DNA of 64,000 nt from Pseudorhodoferax sp047601025 (GCF_047601025.1 NZ_JASGJZ010000001.1:3534001-3598000); one strand, 5' to 3'; counted from the first letter of the stretch, positions 17,300 to 25,762 are shown. Translations and numbers: made by a program. The notes: generated by a model not told the origin, from the sequence alone.

Positions 17300-17657
17300 G
17301 GGGACCTCTACGATTTCCTGCTGGATGCCTGCACCATCAGCGAGCGCTATTGCCATGTCAAGCGTGAAATTGTGGCCATGCGCTTGGTGCTTTCCAACCA
17401 GCGATCCGACAACCGCAACCCCATGCTCAGATGGTCGTGGATCGCGGTCCCTTCCAAGACGATGTGAACCGCCGAGCGCATCAGCGAGGGGCGCGGGCAA
17501 CGGGCGGCCCTGGCGGGCGTCCCAGGAGCGACGGCGGTCGCACGGGCTACCTCCCGGCAACCGCCACGGCCCGCAGGAAAAGACATTGCACGTGCAACAT
17601 GCCTCCGCCACCTGAGGGACAATATGTCTTCCTTTCCACGTCCCTGGCGGACATCCC
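17300..17657. other. Gene-poor spacer with coding-like remnant and palindrome
   Basis: Immediately after the SDR stop, in the same frame, about 52 codons run without a stop (LYDFLLDACTISERYCHVKR and onward) with coding-like third positions but no proper start. The frame ends at a TGA about 160 bp in. I do not recognise it; it may be the tail of a decayed gene. The rest is noncoding and contains the TTGCACGTGCAA palindrome and the probable promoter of the orphan BMP gene. Confidence 0.4.
17586..17597. promoter_or_regulatory. LacI-like palindromic operator before orphan BMP gene
   Basis: Perfect palindrome TTGCACGTGCAA with the central CG typical of LacI/PurR-family operators, 60 bp before the BMP start. 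An AT-rich CAATAT that could serve as -10 lies at 17620-17625. No LacI-type gene is encoded in the window, so a regulator would have to act from elsewhere. Confidence 0.45.
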
Positions 17658-18833
17658 ATGAAGAGCGTCACTTCTAAAATACGCAGCAGCGGCTTCGGCC
17701 GCGCTTTCGTTTCTGCCGACCGCTGCACGGCATCCCCTTCTTCTTCCTCCTCCTCGCTGTCGCGCCGGCACCTGCTCGGCGCCATGGCGGCCTGCTGGCT
17801 GCCCGGCATGGCGGTGGCGGCGCGCGAGCCTTTGAAGATCGGCTTCGTCTACGTGGCGCCGCTGACCGACGCGGGCTGGGTGCACCAGCACGAGCAGGGC
17901 CGCCGTGCCGTGCAGGCCGCGCTGGGCGACGAGGTGCAGACGCGCTACGTGGAGAACGTGGCCGAGGGGCCCGACGCCGAGCGCGTGATCCGCGAGCTGG
18001 CGCAGCAGGGCTGCGGGCTGATCTTCACGCCCAGCTTCGGTTACATGGAACCCACGCTGCGGGTGGCGCGCGAGTTTCCGCAGGTGCGCTTCGAGTCCAT
18101 CACCGGCTACAAGACGGCGCCCAACGTGGCCACGGCCAATGCGCGCTACTACGAGGGCCGCTACCTGGCCGGCATCGCGGCCGGCCGCATGGCGAAGGGC
18201 GGGGTGGCCGGCTACGTGGCGGGCTTCCCGATCCCCGAGGTGCTGCAGGGCATCAACGCCTTCACGCTGGGCATGCGCGCGGTAGCGCCGCAGGCGCAGG
18301 TCAGGGTGATCTGGCTGCAGGCGTGGTTCGATCCGCCGCGCGAGCGCGATGCGGCGATGACGCTGTTCGACCAGGGGGCCGAGGTGATGGCCTTCCACAC
18401 CGGCTCCAGCGCCGTGATGGCCGCGGCGCAGGAGCGCGGCCGGCTGGCCGTGGCCTACCACTCCGACATGCGCCGCGTCGGGCCGGACGCGCAACTGGCC
18501 GCCGTGAAGCACGAGTGGGGCGGCTACTACACGCGCCGAGCCCGCGCGGTGCTGGACGGCACGTGGAAGAGCGGGCAGCTGTGGGGCGGCGTGCGCGAGG
18601 GCATGGTGCGCGTCGGCGACTTCGGCCCGCGCGTGCCGCAGGCCGTGCAGGAGGAGGTGCTGGCGCGCCAGCGCGACATCGCGGCCGGGCGGCTGCACCC
18701 GTTCCATGCGCAGGCGGACGTGCGCGACACGGCCGGCCGCACCGCGATCGCGGCCGGCCGGACACTGGACGACGCGCAGATCCTGGCCATGGACTGGCTG
18801 GCCGCAGGCGTGGCCGGCGGGCTGCCGGGCTGA
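17658..18833 (+). CDS. Orphan BMP-family substrate-binding protein
   Basis: 391-residue paralogue of the BMP lipoprotein at 1943: both share GFVYV, a VENV.EGPD block, SFG.MEPTL, SITGYKTAPN or equivalent, and YEGRYLAGI. Unlike that protein it has no lipobox. A Ser-rich N-terminal region of about 35 residues precedes SRRHLLGAMAACWLPGM, a possible Tat signal ending near AVAA. No permease or ATPase adjoins it, so it may feed the transporter at the left of the window or act as a sensor. A LacI-like palindrome lies upstream. The start may be further in, but ATG 17658 is the only ATG upstream of the signal peptide. Confidence 0.82.
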   Translation: MKSVTSKIRSSGFGRAFVSADRCTASPSSSSSSLSRRHLLGAMAACWLPGMAVAAREPLKIGFVYVAPLTDAGWVHQHEQGRRAVQAALGDEVQTRYVENVAEGPDAERVIRELAQQGCGLIFTPSFGYMEPTLRVAREFPQVRFESITGYKTAPNVATANARYYEGRYLAGIAAGRMAKGGVAGYVAGFPIPEVLQGINAFTLGMRAVAPQAQVRVIWLQAWFDPPRERDAAMTLFDQGAEVMAFHTGSSAVMAAAQERGRLAVAYHSDMRRVGPDAQLAAVKHEWGGYYTRRARAVLDGTWKSGQLWGGVREGMVRVGDFGPRVPQAVQEEVLARQRDIAAGRLHPFHAQADVRDTAGRTAIAAGRTLDDAQILAMDWLAAGVAGGLPG

Positions 18834-18844
18834 GGAGCGCCTCC

Positions 18845-18850
18845 TACAAT
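18845..18850 (+). promoter_or_regulatory. Possible -10 element for dcd
   Basis: TACAAT 29 bp before the dcd start, in the short gap after the BMP gene. No clear -35 hexamer is seen, so this is tentative. Confidence 0.35.
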
Positions 18851-18878
18851 CGCCGCCCCCGACGCGAGAGCCTTCACC

Positions 18879-19445
<567 letters not shown>

Positions 19446-19521
19446 CCGGGGGCTCGGCGGGCGCCGCGCCGCGCGTGCGGGCCGGCGGTACCATCGCGGC
19501 AGGCAACGCTAGGAGATCGTC

Positions 19522-20397
19522 ATGCGCTGGGAAGGCAATCGCGAATCGCAGAACGTGGAAGACCGGCGCAGCCAGGGCGGCGGCGGTGGCGGCTTCATCG
19601 GCGGGCGCAGCATCGGCATCGGCACGATCGTGATCGCGCTGGTGGGCGGCTGGGTGCTGGGCATCAACCCGCTGACGCTGCTGGGCATGCTGAGCGGCGG
19701 CGGCGCTCCGGTGGCCGTGGAGCAGCAGGCGCCGGCGCAGCGGCCGCCCGCGGACGACCACATGGCCAAGTTCGTGTCCACCGTGCTGGCCGACACCGAG
19801 GACGTCTGGCGCGACCTGTTCCGCGAGGCCGGGGGCAACTACCGCGATCCCTCGCTGGTGCTGTTCCGCGGCGCCACGCGCACGGCCTGCGGCCAGGGCC
19901 AGGCGGCGATGGGCCCGTTCTACTGCCCGGCCGACCAGAAGGTCTACATCGACCTGGGCTTCTACGAGACGCTGAAGAACCGGCTGGGCGCGCCCGGCGA
20001 GTTCGCCCAGGCCTACGTGATCGCGCACGAGGTCGGCCACCACGTGCAGAACCTGCTGGGCATCACCGCCAAGATGGAGCAGATGCGCCAGCGCATGAGC
20101 GAGGTGCAGTACAACGCGATGAGCGTGCGCCTGGAGCTGCAGGCCGACTGCTTCGCCGGCGTCTGGGCCAACCACGCGCAGCAGGCGCGCCAGATCCTGG
20201 AAAGCGGCGACATCGAGTCGGCCATGAACGCCGCGGCCAAGATCGGCGACGATGCGCTGCAGCGCTCCGGCGGCGGCGCCGTCGTGCCCGAGAGCTTCAC
20301 GCACGGCACCAGCGCTCAGCGCCAGCGCTGGTTCGCCGCCGGCCTGAAGTCCGGCAGCGTCAAGGCCTGCGACACCTTCGGCGCGAACCAGCTCTGA
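19522..20397 (+). CDS. YpfJ-family zinc metallopeptidase, membrane anchored
   Basis: 291-residue protein. The first 25 residues are charged and Gly-rich, then one transmembrane segment (about 30 to 50) precedes a soluble domain. HEVGHH at 169 to 174 is the zincin HExxH motif; a downstream Glu in LELQADCFAG is the likely third ligand. The family (YpfJ, neutral zinc metallopeptidase) is widespread, with poorly known substrates. AGGAG sits seven bases before ATG 19522. A TACCAT that could be a -10 lies about 30 bp upstream. Confidence 0.88.
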   Translation: MRWEGNRESQNVEDRRSQGGGGGGFIGGRSIGIGTIVIALVGGWVLGINPLTLLGMLSGGGAPVAVEQQAPAQRPPADDHMAKFVSTVLADTEDVWRDLFREAGGNYRDPSLVLFRGATRTACGQGQAAMGPFYCPADQKVYIDLGFYETLKNRLGAPGEFAQAYVIAHEVGHHVQNLLGITAKMEQMRQRMSEVQYNAMSVRLELQADCFAGVWANHAQQARQILESGDIESAMNAAAKIGDDALQRSGGGAVVPESFTHGTSAQRQRWFAAGLKSGSVKACDTFGANQL

Positions 20398-20402
20398 GCC
20401 GC

Positions 20403-20408
20403 TATAAT
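20403..20408 (+). promoter_or_regulatory. -10 element of the rpsO promoter
   Basis: Consensus TATAAT immediately after the metallopeptidase stop, about 170 bp before rpsO. No good -35 is visible. It implies a long rpsO 5' leader, which could host S15 autoregulation. Confidence 0.55.
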
Positions 20409-20579
20409 CCTTAGGCTTTGCCCTGTGCAGGGCGCACGCTGGCGGTCAGTTCCGTCTGCCAGCGCAAGTGAAACCACCGGAGCATTCCCCCTCGGTCTCG
20501 CGCCGTCCCCCGGACACTTCTCCGGGGCGATGCCGCCATGGCCGACGGGCGGGCGGTTCCGGTTCCTCCGGGAAACCAC

Positions 20580-20846
20580 ATGATCGACTCTTCCGCCAAG
20601 GCCCAAATCGTCAAGGACAACGCGCGCAGCGCCAGCGACACGGGCAGCCCCGAAGTCCAGATCGCGCTGCTGACCGCGCGCATCAACGAACTGACGCCGC
20701 ACTTCAAGACCCACGCCAAGGACCACCACGGCCGCCGCGGCCTGCTGCGCATGGTCAGCCGCCGCCGCAAGCTGCTGGACTACCTGAACGCCAAGGACCA
20801 CGACCGCTACGCGGCCCTGATCGCCAAGCTCGGCCTGCGCAAGTAA
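20580..20846 (+). CDS. rpsO: 30S ribosomal protein S15
   Basis: 88-residue primary 16S rRNA-binding protein of the small subunit, binding the central domain. The sequence has the family's DTGSPEVQIALLTARI and HHGRRGLLRMVSRRRKLLDY blocks complete. ATG 20580 is the start that matches S15 N-termini; an upstream in-frame ATG adds residues absent from the family. The gene is preceded by a leader of about 170 nt and followed by a hairpin and then pnp, the classic rpsO-pnp order. Confidence 0.98.
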   Translation: MIDSSAKAQIVKDNARSASDTGSPEVQIALLTARINELTPHFKTHAKDHHGRRGLLRMVSRRRKLLDYLNAKDHDRYAALIAKLGLRK

Positions 20847-20869
20847 ACCGCGGGATCCGATGCGTGCAG

Positions 20870-20901
20870 AGCGCCTGAGTTGGTTCGCTGGCTCAGGCGC
20901 T
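20870..20901 (+). terminator. rpsO terminator hairpin
   Basis: Ten-base arms AGCGCCTGAG / CTCAGGCGCT around a 12-base loop, followed by TTGCGCTTCC, a weak T-rich tail. Probably a partial terminator allowing some readthrough into pnp. Confidence 0.65.
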
Positions 20902-20951
20902 TTGCGCTTCCTCACTTTCCGGCAGACGCCTGCGCAAGGTCCGCGCTGTGT

Positions 20952-20988
20952 CATTCCGCAAGCCGCCGCGGCGGCCGCTTGCGGAATG
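20952..20988. repeat. Inverted repeat in the pnp leader
   Basis: Perfect 12-bp arms CATTCCGCAAGC / GCTTGCGGAATG enclosing a nested CCGCCG/CGGCGG stem, 72 bp before pnp. There is no T-run. By analogy with the E. coli pnp leader this could be the RNase III-processed stem used for PNPase autocontrol; inference only. Confidence 0.5.
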
Positions 20989-21060
20989 GCATCGTTCCTT
21001 CGCCGGCCCTGTCTCCACCGTCCCCGCAGCCGCCCGCAGGCTGCGTCCTAGGAGAACCAC

Positions 21061-23217
21061 ATGACGATGTTCAATAAAGTCACCAAGACCTTCCAGTGGG
21101 GCCAGCACACGGTCCGCATGGAAACCGGCGAGATCGCGCGCCAGGCCACCGGCGCCGTGCTGCTGGACATGGATGGCACCGTGGTGCTGGCCACCGTGGT
21201 CGGCCGCACCGAAGGCAAGCCCGGCCAGGACTTCTTCCCGCTGACCGTCGACTACCTGGAGAAGGGCTATGCCGCCGGCAAGATCCCCGGCAGCTTCTTC
21301 AAGCGCGAAGGCCGCCCCAGCGAGTACGAGACGCTGACCAGCCGCCTGATCGACCGCCCGATCCGCCCGCTGTTCCCCGAGGGCTTCTTCAACGAAGTGC
21401 ACGTGGTGATCCACACGCTGTCGCTGAACCCCGAGGTCGATGCCGACATCGCCGCGCTGATCGCGACCAGCGCCGCGCTGGCCGTCAGCGGCATCCCGTT
21501 CGCCGGCCCGATCGGCGCCGCGCGCGTGGGCTACGTCAACGGCGAGTACGTGCTGAACCCGGGCCAGACCGCCCGCAAGGAATCCAGCCTGGACCTGGTC
21601 GTGGCCGGCACCGAGGCGGCCGTGCTGATGGTCGAGTCCGAGGCGCTGCAACTGCCCGAGGAGGTGATGCTGGGCGCCGTGGTGTTCGGCCACGAGCAGG
21701 GCAAGGTCGCGATCGAGGCGATCCATGAACTGGTGCGCGACGGTGGCAAGCCGGTCTGGAACTGGCAGCCGCCGGCCCGCGAAGAGGAACTGATCGCCAA
21801 GGTCGCCGGCCTGGGCGAGGACAAGCTGCGCGCCGCCTACCAGATCCGCAACAAGCAGGCCCGCACGCAGGCCTGCCGCGCCGCCTACGCCGAAGTGCTG
21901 GGCGCGCTGAAGGAGCAGGGCGTGGCCTTCGATCCGGTCAAGGTCGAGGGTCTGCTGTTCGACATCGAGGCGCGCATCGTGCGCGGCCAGATCCTGGCCG
22001 GCGAGCCGCGCATCGACGGCCGCGATACGCGCACCGTGCGTCCGATCGAGATCCGCAGCAGCGTGCTGCCGCGCACCCACGGCTCGGCGCTGTTCACGCG
22101 CGGCGAGACGCAGGCGCTGGTGGTGGCCACGCTGGGCACCGAGCGCGACGCGCAGCGCATCGACGCGCTCTCGGGCGACTACGAGGACCGCTTCATGCTG
22201 CACTACAACATGCCGCCGTTCGCCACGGGCGAGACTGGCCGCGTGGGCAGCCCCAAGCGCCGCGAGATCGGCCACGGCCGCCTGGCCAAGCGCGCGCTGG
22301 TCGCCGTGCTGCCGACCAAGGAGGACTTCCCGTACACGATCCGCCTGGTCAGCGAGATCACCGAATCGAACGGCTCCTCCTCCATGGCTTCGGTCTGCGG
22401 CGGCTGCCTGTCGATGATGGACGCCGGCGTGCCGCTGAAGGCGCACGTGGCCGGCATCGCGATGGGCCTGATCAAGGACGCCAACCGCTTCGCCGTGCTG
22501 ACCGACATCCTGGGCGACGAGGACCACCTGGGCGACATGGACTTCAAGGTGGCCGGCACGACCAACGGCGTGACCGCGCTGCAGATGGACATCAAGATCC
22601 AGGGCATCACCAAGGAGATCATGCAGGTCGCGCTGGCCCAGGCCAAGGAGGCGCGCATGCACATCCTGGCCAAGATGCAGGAAGCCATGGGCGCGGCCAA
22701 GGCCGAGGTCTCCAGCTACGCGCCGCGCCTGTACACGATGAAGATCAGCCCGGAGAAGATCCGCGACGTGATCGGCAAGGGCGGCGCCGTGATCCGCGCG
22801 CTGACCGAGGAGACCGGCACCCAGATCGACATCGGCGAAGACGGCACGATCACCATCGCCTCGACCGACGCCGACAGGGCCGCCGAGGCCAAGCGCCGCA
22901 TCGAGCAGATCACGGCGGAGGTCGAGGTCGGCAAGATCTACGAGGGCCCGGTCACCAAGATCCTGGACTTCGGCGCGCTGATCAACCTGCTGCCCGGCAA
23001 GGACGGCCTGCTGCACATCAGCCAGATCGCGCACGAGCGTGTCGAGAAGGTCACCGACTACCTGACCGAAGGCCAGGTCGTGAAGGTCAAGGTGCTGGAG
23101 ACCGACGAGAAGGGCCGCGTGAAGCTGTCGATGAAGGCCCTGCTGGACCGCTCCGCGCCGCCGGCGCCGGTGCCGGCTCCCCAGCCGTCCGAGGCGGCTC
23201 CGGGCCAGCCGGAGTAA
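21061..23217 (+). CDS. pnp: Polyribonucleotide nucleotidyltransferase (PNPase)
   Basis: 718-residue phosphorolytic 3'-5' exoribonuclease of the RNA degradosome, near the usual 710. Two RNase PH-like domains are present: the first in residues about 10 to 210 and the catalytic second at about 310 to 540, with the GETQALVVATLGT and FMLHYNMPPFATGE blocks and the catalytic DILGDEDHLGDMDFK. A KH domain (VIGKGGAVIRAL) and an S1 domain (GKIYEGPVTKILDFGALINL) follow. A Pro/Ala tail ends the protein. GGAG six bases before ATG 21061 supports that start over the ATG two codons later. Likely autoregulated through the leader hairpin. Confidence 0.98.
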   Translation: MTMFNKVTKTFQWGQHTVRMETGEIARQATGAVLLDMDGTVVLATVVGRTEGKPGQDFFPLTVDYLEKGYAAGKIPGSFFKREGRPSEYETLTSRLIDRPIRPLFPEGFFNEVHVVIHTLSLNPEVDADIAALIATSAALAVSGIPFAGPIGAARVGYVNGEYVLNPGQTARKESSLDLVVAGTEAAVLMVESEALQLPEEVMLGAVVFGHEQGKVAIEAIHELVRDGGKPVWNWQPPAREEELIAKVAGLGEDKLRAAYQIRNKQARTQACRAAYAEVLGALKEQGVAFDPVKVEGLLFDIEARIVRGQILAGEPRIDGRDTRTVRPIEIRSSVLPRTHGSALFTRGETQALVVATLGTERDAQRIDALSGDYEDRFMLHYNMPPFATGETGRVGSPKRREIGHGRLAKRALVAVLPTKEDFPYTIRLVSEITESNGSSSMASVCGGCLSMMDAGVPLKAHVAGIAMGLIKDANRFAVLTDILGDEDHLGDMDFKVAGTTNGVTALQMDIKIQGITKEIMQVALAQAKEARMHILAKMQEAMGAAKAEVSSYAPRLYTMKISPEKIRDVIGKGGAVIRALTEETGTQIDIGEDGTITIASTDADRAAEAKRRIEQITAEVEVGKIYEGPVTKILDFGALINLLPGKDGLLHISQIAHERVEKVTDYLTEGQVVKVKVLETDEKGRVKLSMKALLDRSAPPAPVPAPQPSEAAPGQPE

Positions 23218-23231
23218 GCCGGCGTTTCGCG

Positions 23232-23279
23232 GCGCCGCATCGTGGCGATGCGGCGCGCCGTGCCGGCTGCAGCCGGCAC
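23232..23279. terminator. Tandem hairpins after pnp
   Basis: Two adjacent perfect inverted repeats: GCGCCGCATCG-TGG-CGATGCGGCGC (23232-23256) and the 20-bp palindrome GTGCCGGCTGCAGCCGGCAC (23260-23279). There is no T-tract. They probably form a terminator or mRNA-end structure between pnp and the oxidoreductase. Confidence 0.5.
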
Positions 23280-23303
23280 CCCGACCTTGCGAAAGGACTT
23301 GCC

Positions 23304-24290
23304 ATGAAAGCGATCGAGATCACCACCTATGGCGCGCCCGAGGTGCTGCAGCCGGCCGAGCGGCCCGACCCGGTGCCCGGCGCCGGCGAGCTGCTGCTGC
23401 GCGTGCGCGCCAGCGGCGTGAACCGCCCCGACGTGCTGCAGCGCACCGGCAACTACCCGGTGCCGCCCGGCGCGTCGGACATCCCGGGCCTGGAGGTCGC
23501 GGGCGTCATCGAGTCCGGCGATGCCGAGGCCCTGCGCGCCGCAGGCCTGAACGTCGGCGACCGGGTGTGCGCCTTGGTGGCCGGCGGTGGCTATGCCGAG
23601 CTGTGCGTCGCGCCCGTCGGCCAATGCCTGCCGGTGCCGGTCGGCCTGACCGACGAGGAGGCCGCCAGCCTGCCGGAGACCTTCTTCACGGTCTGGAGCA
23701 ACGTGTGCGACCGCGGCCGGCTGCAGAGCGGCGAGACCCTGCTGGTGCAGGGCGGTACCAGCGGCATCGGCGTGACCGCGATCCAGCTCGGCAAGGCGCT
23801 GGGCGCGCGCGTGATCGCGACGGCCGGCAGCGACGAGAAGTGCGCCGGCTGCCTGGCGCTGGGCGCGGACCACGCGATCAACTACAAGTCCGCGGACTTC
23901 GCCGAGGAGGCCCGCCGGCTGACCGACGGCAAGGGCGTGGACGTGATCCTGGACATGGTGGCCGGGCCCTACGTCGCGCGCGAGGTGAGCTGCCTGGCCG
24001 AGGATGGCCGCCTGGTCATCATCGCGGTGCAGGGCGGCAGCAAGAGCGAGCTCAACGCCGGGCTGGTGCTGCGCCGGCGGCTGACCGTCACCGGCTCCAC
24101 GCTGCGGCCGCGGCCGGTGGCCTTCAAGGCGGCCATCGCCCAATCGCTGCGCCGGCATGTCTGGCCGCTGATCGAAGCCGGCCGGGTCAAGCCGGTGATC
24201 CACAGCCGCTTCCCCGCCGCCGAGGCGGCCAAGGCGCACGCGCTGATGGAATCGAACCAACACATCGGCAAGATCGTCCTGACCTGGTGA
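23304..24290 (+). CDS. NAD(P)H-quinone oxidoreductase (QOR/PIG3-type MDR)
   Basis: 328-residue zinc-independent medium-chain reductase, cytosolic, reducing quinones with NADPH. It has the GroES-like N-terminal domain (ERPDPVPGAGELLLRVRASG, then VNRPDV) and a Rossmann domain with VQGGTSGIGVTAIQLGKALG near residue 150 and the ISRFPAAEA-type tail (HSRFPAAEAAKAHALME). No structural zinc Cys cluster is seen, consistent with QOR/PIG3. AAAGGA precedes ATG 23304. It sits between pnp and tpiA, which fits conserved order in this group of bacteria. Confidence 0.92.
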   Translation: MKAIEITTYGAPEVLQPAERPDPVPGAGELLLRVRASGVNRPDVLQRTGNYPVPPGASDIPGLEVAGVIESGDAEALRAAGLNVGDRVCALVAGGGYAELCVAPVGQCLPVPVGLTDEEAASLPETFFTVWSNVCDRGRLQSGETLLVQGGTSGIGVTAIQLGKALGARVIATAGSDEKCAGCLALGADHAINYKSADFAEEARRLTDGKGVDVILDMVAGPYVAREVSCLAEDGRLVIIAVQGGSKSELNAGLVLRRRLTVTGSTLRPRPVAFKAAIAQSLRRHVWPLIEAGRVKPVIHSRFPAAEAAKAHALMESNQHIGKIVLTW

Positions 24291-24295
24291 ACGAG

Positions 24296-25051
24296 ATGAG
24301 CAAGAGCAAACTGATTGCAGGCAACTGGAAGATGAACGCCAGCCTGGAGGGCAGCGCGGCGCTGGTGCGCGGCGTGCTCGACGGCCTGGCCCAGGCGCAG
24401 CCAGCCTGCGACGTGGCGATGTGCGCGCCGGCGCCGTACCTGGCGGCGCTGCAGGGCTGGCTGGCCGGCCAGTCGGCCGTGCAGCCGGGCGCGCAGGACG
24501 TCTCCGCGCATGCGAGCGGCGCCTATACCGGCGAGGTCAGCGCCGACATGCTGCGCGACTTCGGCGTGCGCTACTGCATCGTCGGCCATTCCGAGCGCCG
24601 CCAGTACCATGGCGAGACCGACGAGCTCGTGGCCGCCAAGACGCAGCGGGCGCTGGCCGCCGGCATCACGCCCATCGTCTGCGTCGGCGAGACGCTGGCC
24701 GAGCGCGACGGCGGCCATACCGAGGAAGTGGTGCGGCGCCAGCTGGCGGCCGTGATCCATGTGAACGGCCATTGCATCACCGAGGTCGTCGTCGCCTACG
24801 AGCCGGTCTGGGCCATCGGCACCGGCAAGACCGCGACGCCCGAACTGGCGCAACAGGTCCACGCCGCGCTGCGCGCGCAGCTGCGCGCAGCCAGCGACCA
24901 CGCGGACCGCATCCGCCTGCTGTACGGCGGCAGCATGAACGCCGCCAACGCGGCATCGCTGCTGTCCCAGCCCGACATCGACGGCGGCCTGATCGGCGGC
25001 GCGTCGCTGAAGGCCGCGGATTTCCTGGCCATCGTGGCCGCCGCGCGCTGA
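24296..25051 (+). CDS. tpiA: Triose-phosphate isomerase
   Basis: Glycolytic TIM-barrel enzyme interconverting dihydroxyacetone phosphate and glyceraldehyde 3-phosphate; 251 residues, normal size. AGNWKMN carries the substrate Asn and Lys, IVGHSERR the catalytic His, AYEPVWAIGTGKTA the catalytic Glu and flexible loop, and YGGSM the phosphate site. ATG 24296 lies five bases after the upstream stop and matches the family N-terminus. Coexpressed with secG, 22 bp downstream. Confidence 0.98.
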   Translation: MSKSKLIAGNWKMNASLEGSAALVRGVLDGLAQAQPACDVAMCAPAPYLAALQGWLAGQSAVQPGAQDVSAHASGAYTGEVSADMLRDFGVRYCIVGHSERRQYHGETDELVAAKTQRALAAGITPIVCVGETLAERDGGHTEEVVRRQLAAVIHVNGHCITEVVVAYEPVWAIGTGKTATPELAQQVHAALRAQLRAASDHADRIRLLYGGSMNAANAASLLSQPDIDGGLIGGASLKAADFLAIVAAAR

Positions 25052-25073
25052 ACGCTTAGAGGAAGCCATCGAG

Positions 25074-25460
25074 ATGAATGTGTTGTTGAACCTGGTCCTG
25101 GCCGTGCAGATCCTGGCGGCGCTGGGCATGATCGGCCTGATCCTGATCCAGCACGGCAAGGGGGCCGACATGGGCGCGGCCTTCGGCAGCGGCAGCGCGG
25201 GCAGCCTGTTCGGCGCCAGCGGCAGCGCCAACTTCCTGTCGCGCACCACGGCCGTGCTGGCCGTGGTGTTCTTCGTCAGCACGCTGGCACTGGCCTACTT
25301 CGGCCACCGCCAGCCTGCCAGCGCGGGCAGCGTGCTGGAGCGCACCACGGTCGCGCCCGAGGTGCCGTCGCCGGCGTCGCAGATCCCGTCGGCCGCGCCC
25401 TCCGCACCGGTGGCACCGGCCGTGCCGGCCTCCGGCGCCGGCCAGATCCCGGCGCAGTGA
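25074..25460 (+). CDS. secG: Preprotein translocase subunit SecG
   Basis: 128-residue accessory subunit of the SecYEG channel. Two transmembrane helices (about 3 to 22 and 53 to 72) flank the conserved polar loop LIQHGKGADMGAAFGSGSAG. A Pro/Ala-rich C-terminal tail of about 45 residues is longer than in E. coli but common in betaproteobacteria. It follows tpiA as in many proteobacteria; a hairpin after the stop separates it from the tRNA gene. Confidence 0.95.
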   Translation: MNVLLNLVLAVQILAALGMIGLILIQHGKGADMGAAFGSGSAGSLFGASGSANFLSRTTAVLAVVFFVSTLALAYFGHRQPASAGSVLERTTVAPEVPSPASQIPSAAPSAPVAPAVPASGAGQIPAQ

Positions 25461-25472
25461 CGGGGCGGCACA

Positions 25473-25497
25473 CTGGCGCGTGCAGGCCACGCGCCAG
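25473..25497 (+). terminator. Hairpin after secG
   Basis: Perfect 10-bp arms CTGGCGCGTG / CACGCGCCAG with loop CAGGC, followed by CAAATTCC. It probably ends the tpiA-secG transcript, though the T-run is poor. Confidence 0.5.
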
Positions 25498-25576
25498 CAA
25501 ATTCCCTGGCCCCGGCCGGGGACCTAGGGGGTTTCCAGGGTAAACTCGAATGCTGTCCGGAAAGCCAAAGCCGAGC

Positions 25577-25582
25577 TTGACA
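25577..25582 (+). promoter_or_regulatory. Possible -35 of the tRNA-Leu promoter
   Basis: Consensus TTGACA 37 bp before the mature tRNA. At 17 bp spacing the -10 would be CATCTG, a poor match, so this remains tentative. Confidence 0.3.
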
Positions 25583-25618
25583 GCCAGGCATCCTCATGCC
25601 ATCTGGACACAGACAACA

Positions 25619-25703
25619 GCCGTCGTGGTGAAATTGGTAGACACGCTATCTTGAGGGGGTAGTGGCGAAAGCTGTGCGAGTTCGAGTCTCGCCGACGGCA
25701 CCA
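25619..25703 (+). tRNA. tRNA-Leu (anticodon GAG)
   Basis: An 85-nt class II tRNA. The acceptor stem GCCGTCG pairs with CGACGGC; the D-arm contains AAATTGGTAGAC; the anticodon stem CTATC/GGTAG holds loop TTGAGGG with anticodon GAG reading CUC/CUU; there is a long variable arm; the T-arm is GCGAG-TTCGAGT-CTCGC; discriminator A and CCA are encoded. It sits between secG and nuoA, as in other Burkholderiales. Confidence 0.97.
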
Positions 25704-25710
25704 ACAAGAA

Positions 25711-25739
25711 GCCGGCATGCAACCTGCGTGCATGCCGGC
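25711..25739 (+). terminator. Hairpin between tRNA-Leu and nuoA
   Basis: Perfect 11-bp arms GCCGGCATGCA / TGCATGCCGGC with a 7-base loop, eight bases after the tRNA CCA end and 23 bp before nuoA. There is no T-tract, so it may be a processing or stability element rather than a full terminator. Confidence 0.5.
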
Positions 25740-25762
25740 GCAGCGGTGAAGAAGTCCTCCAG

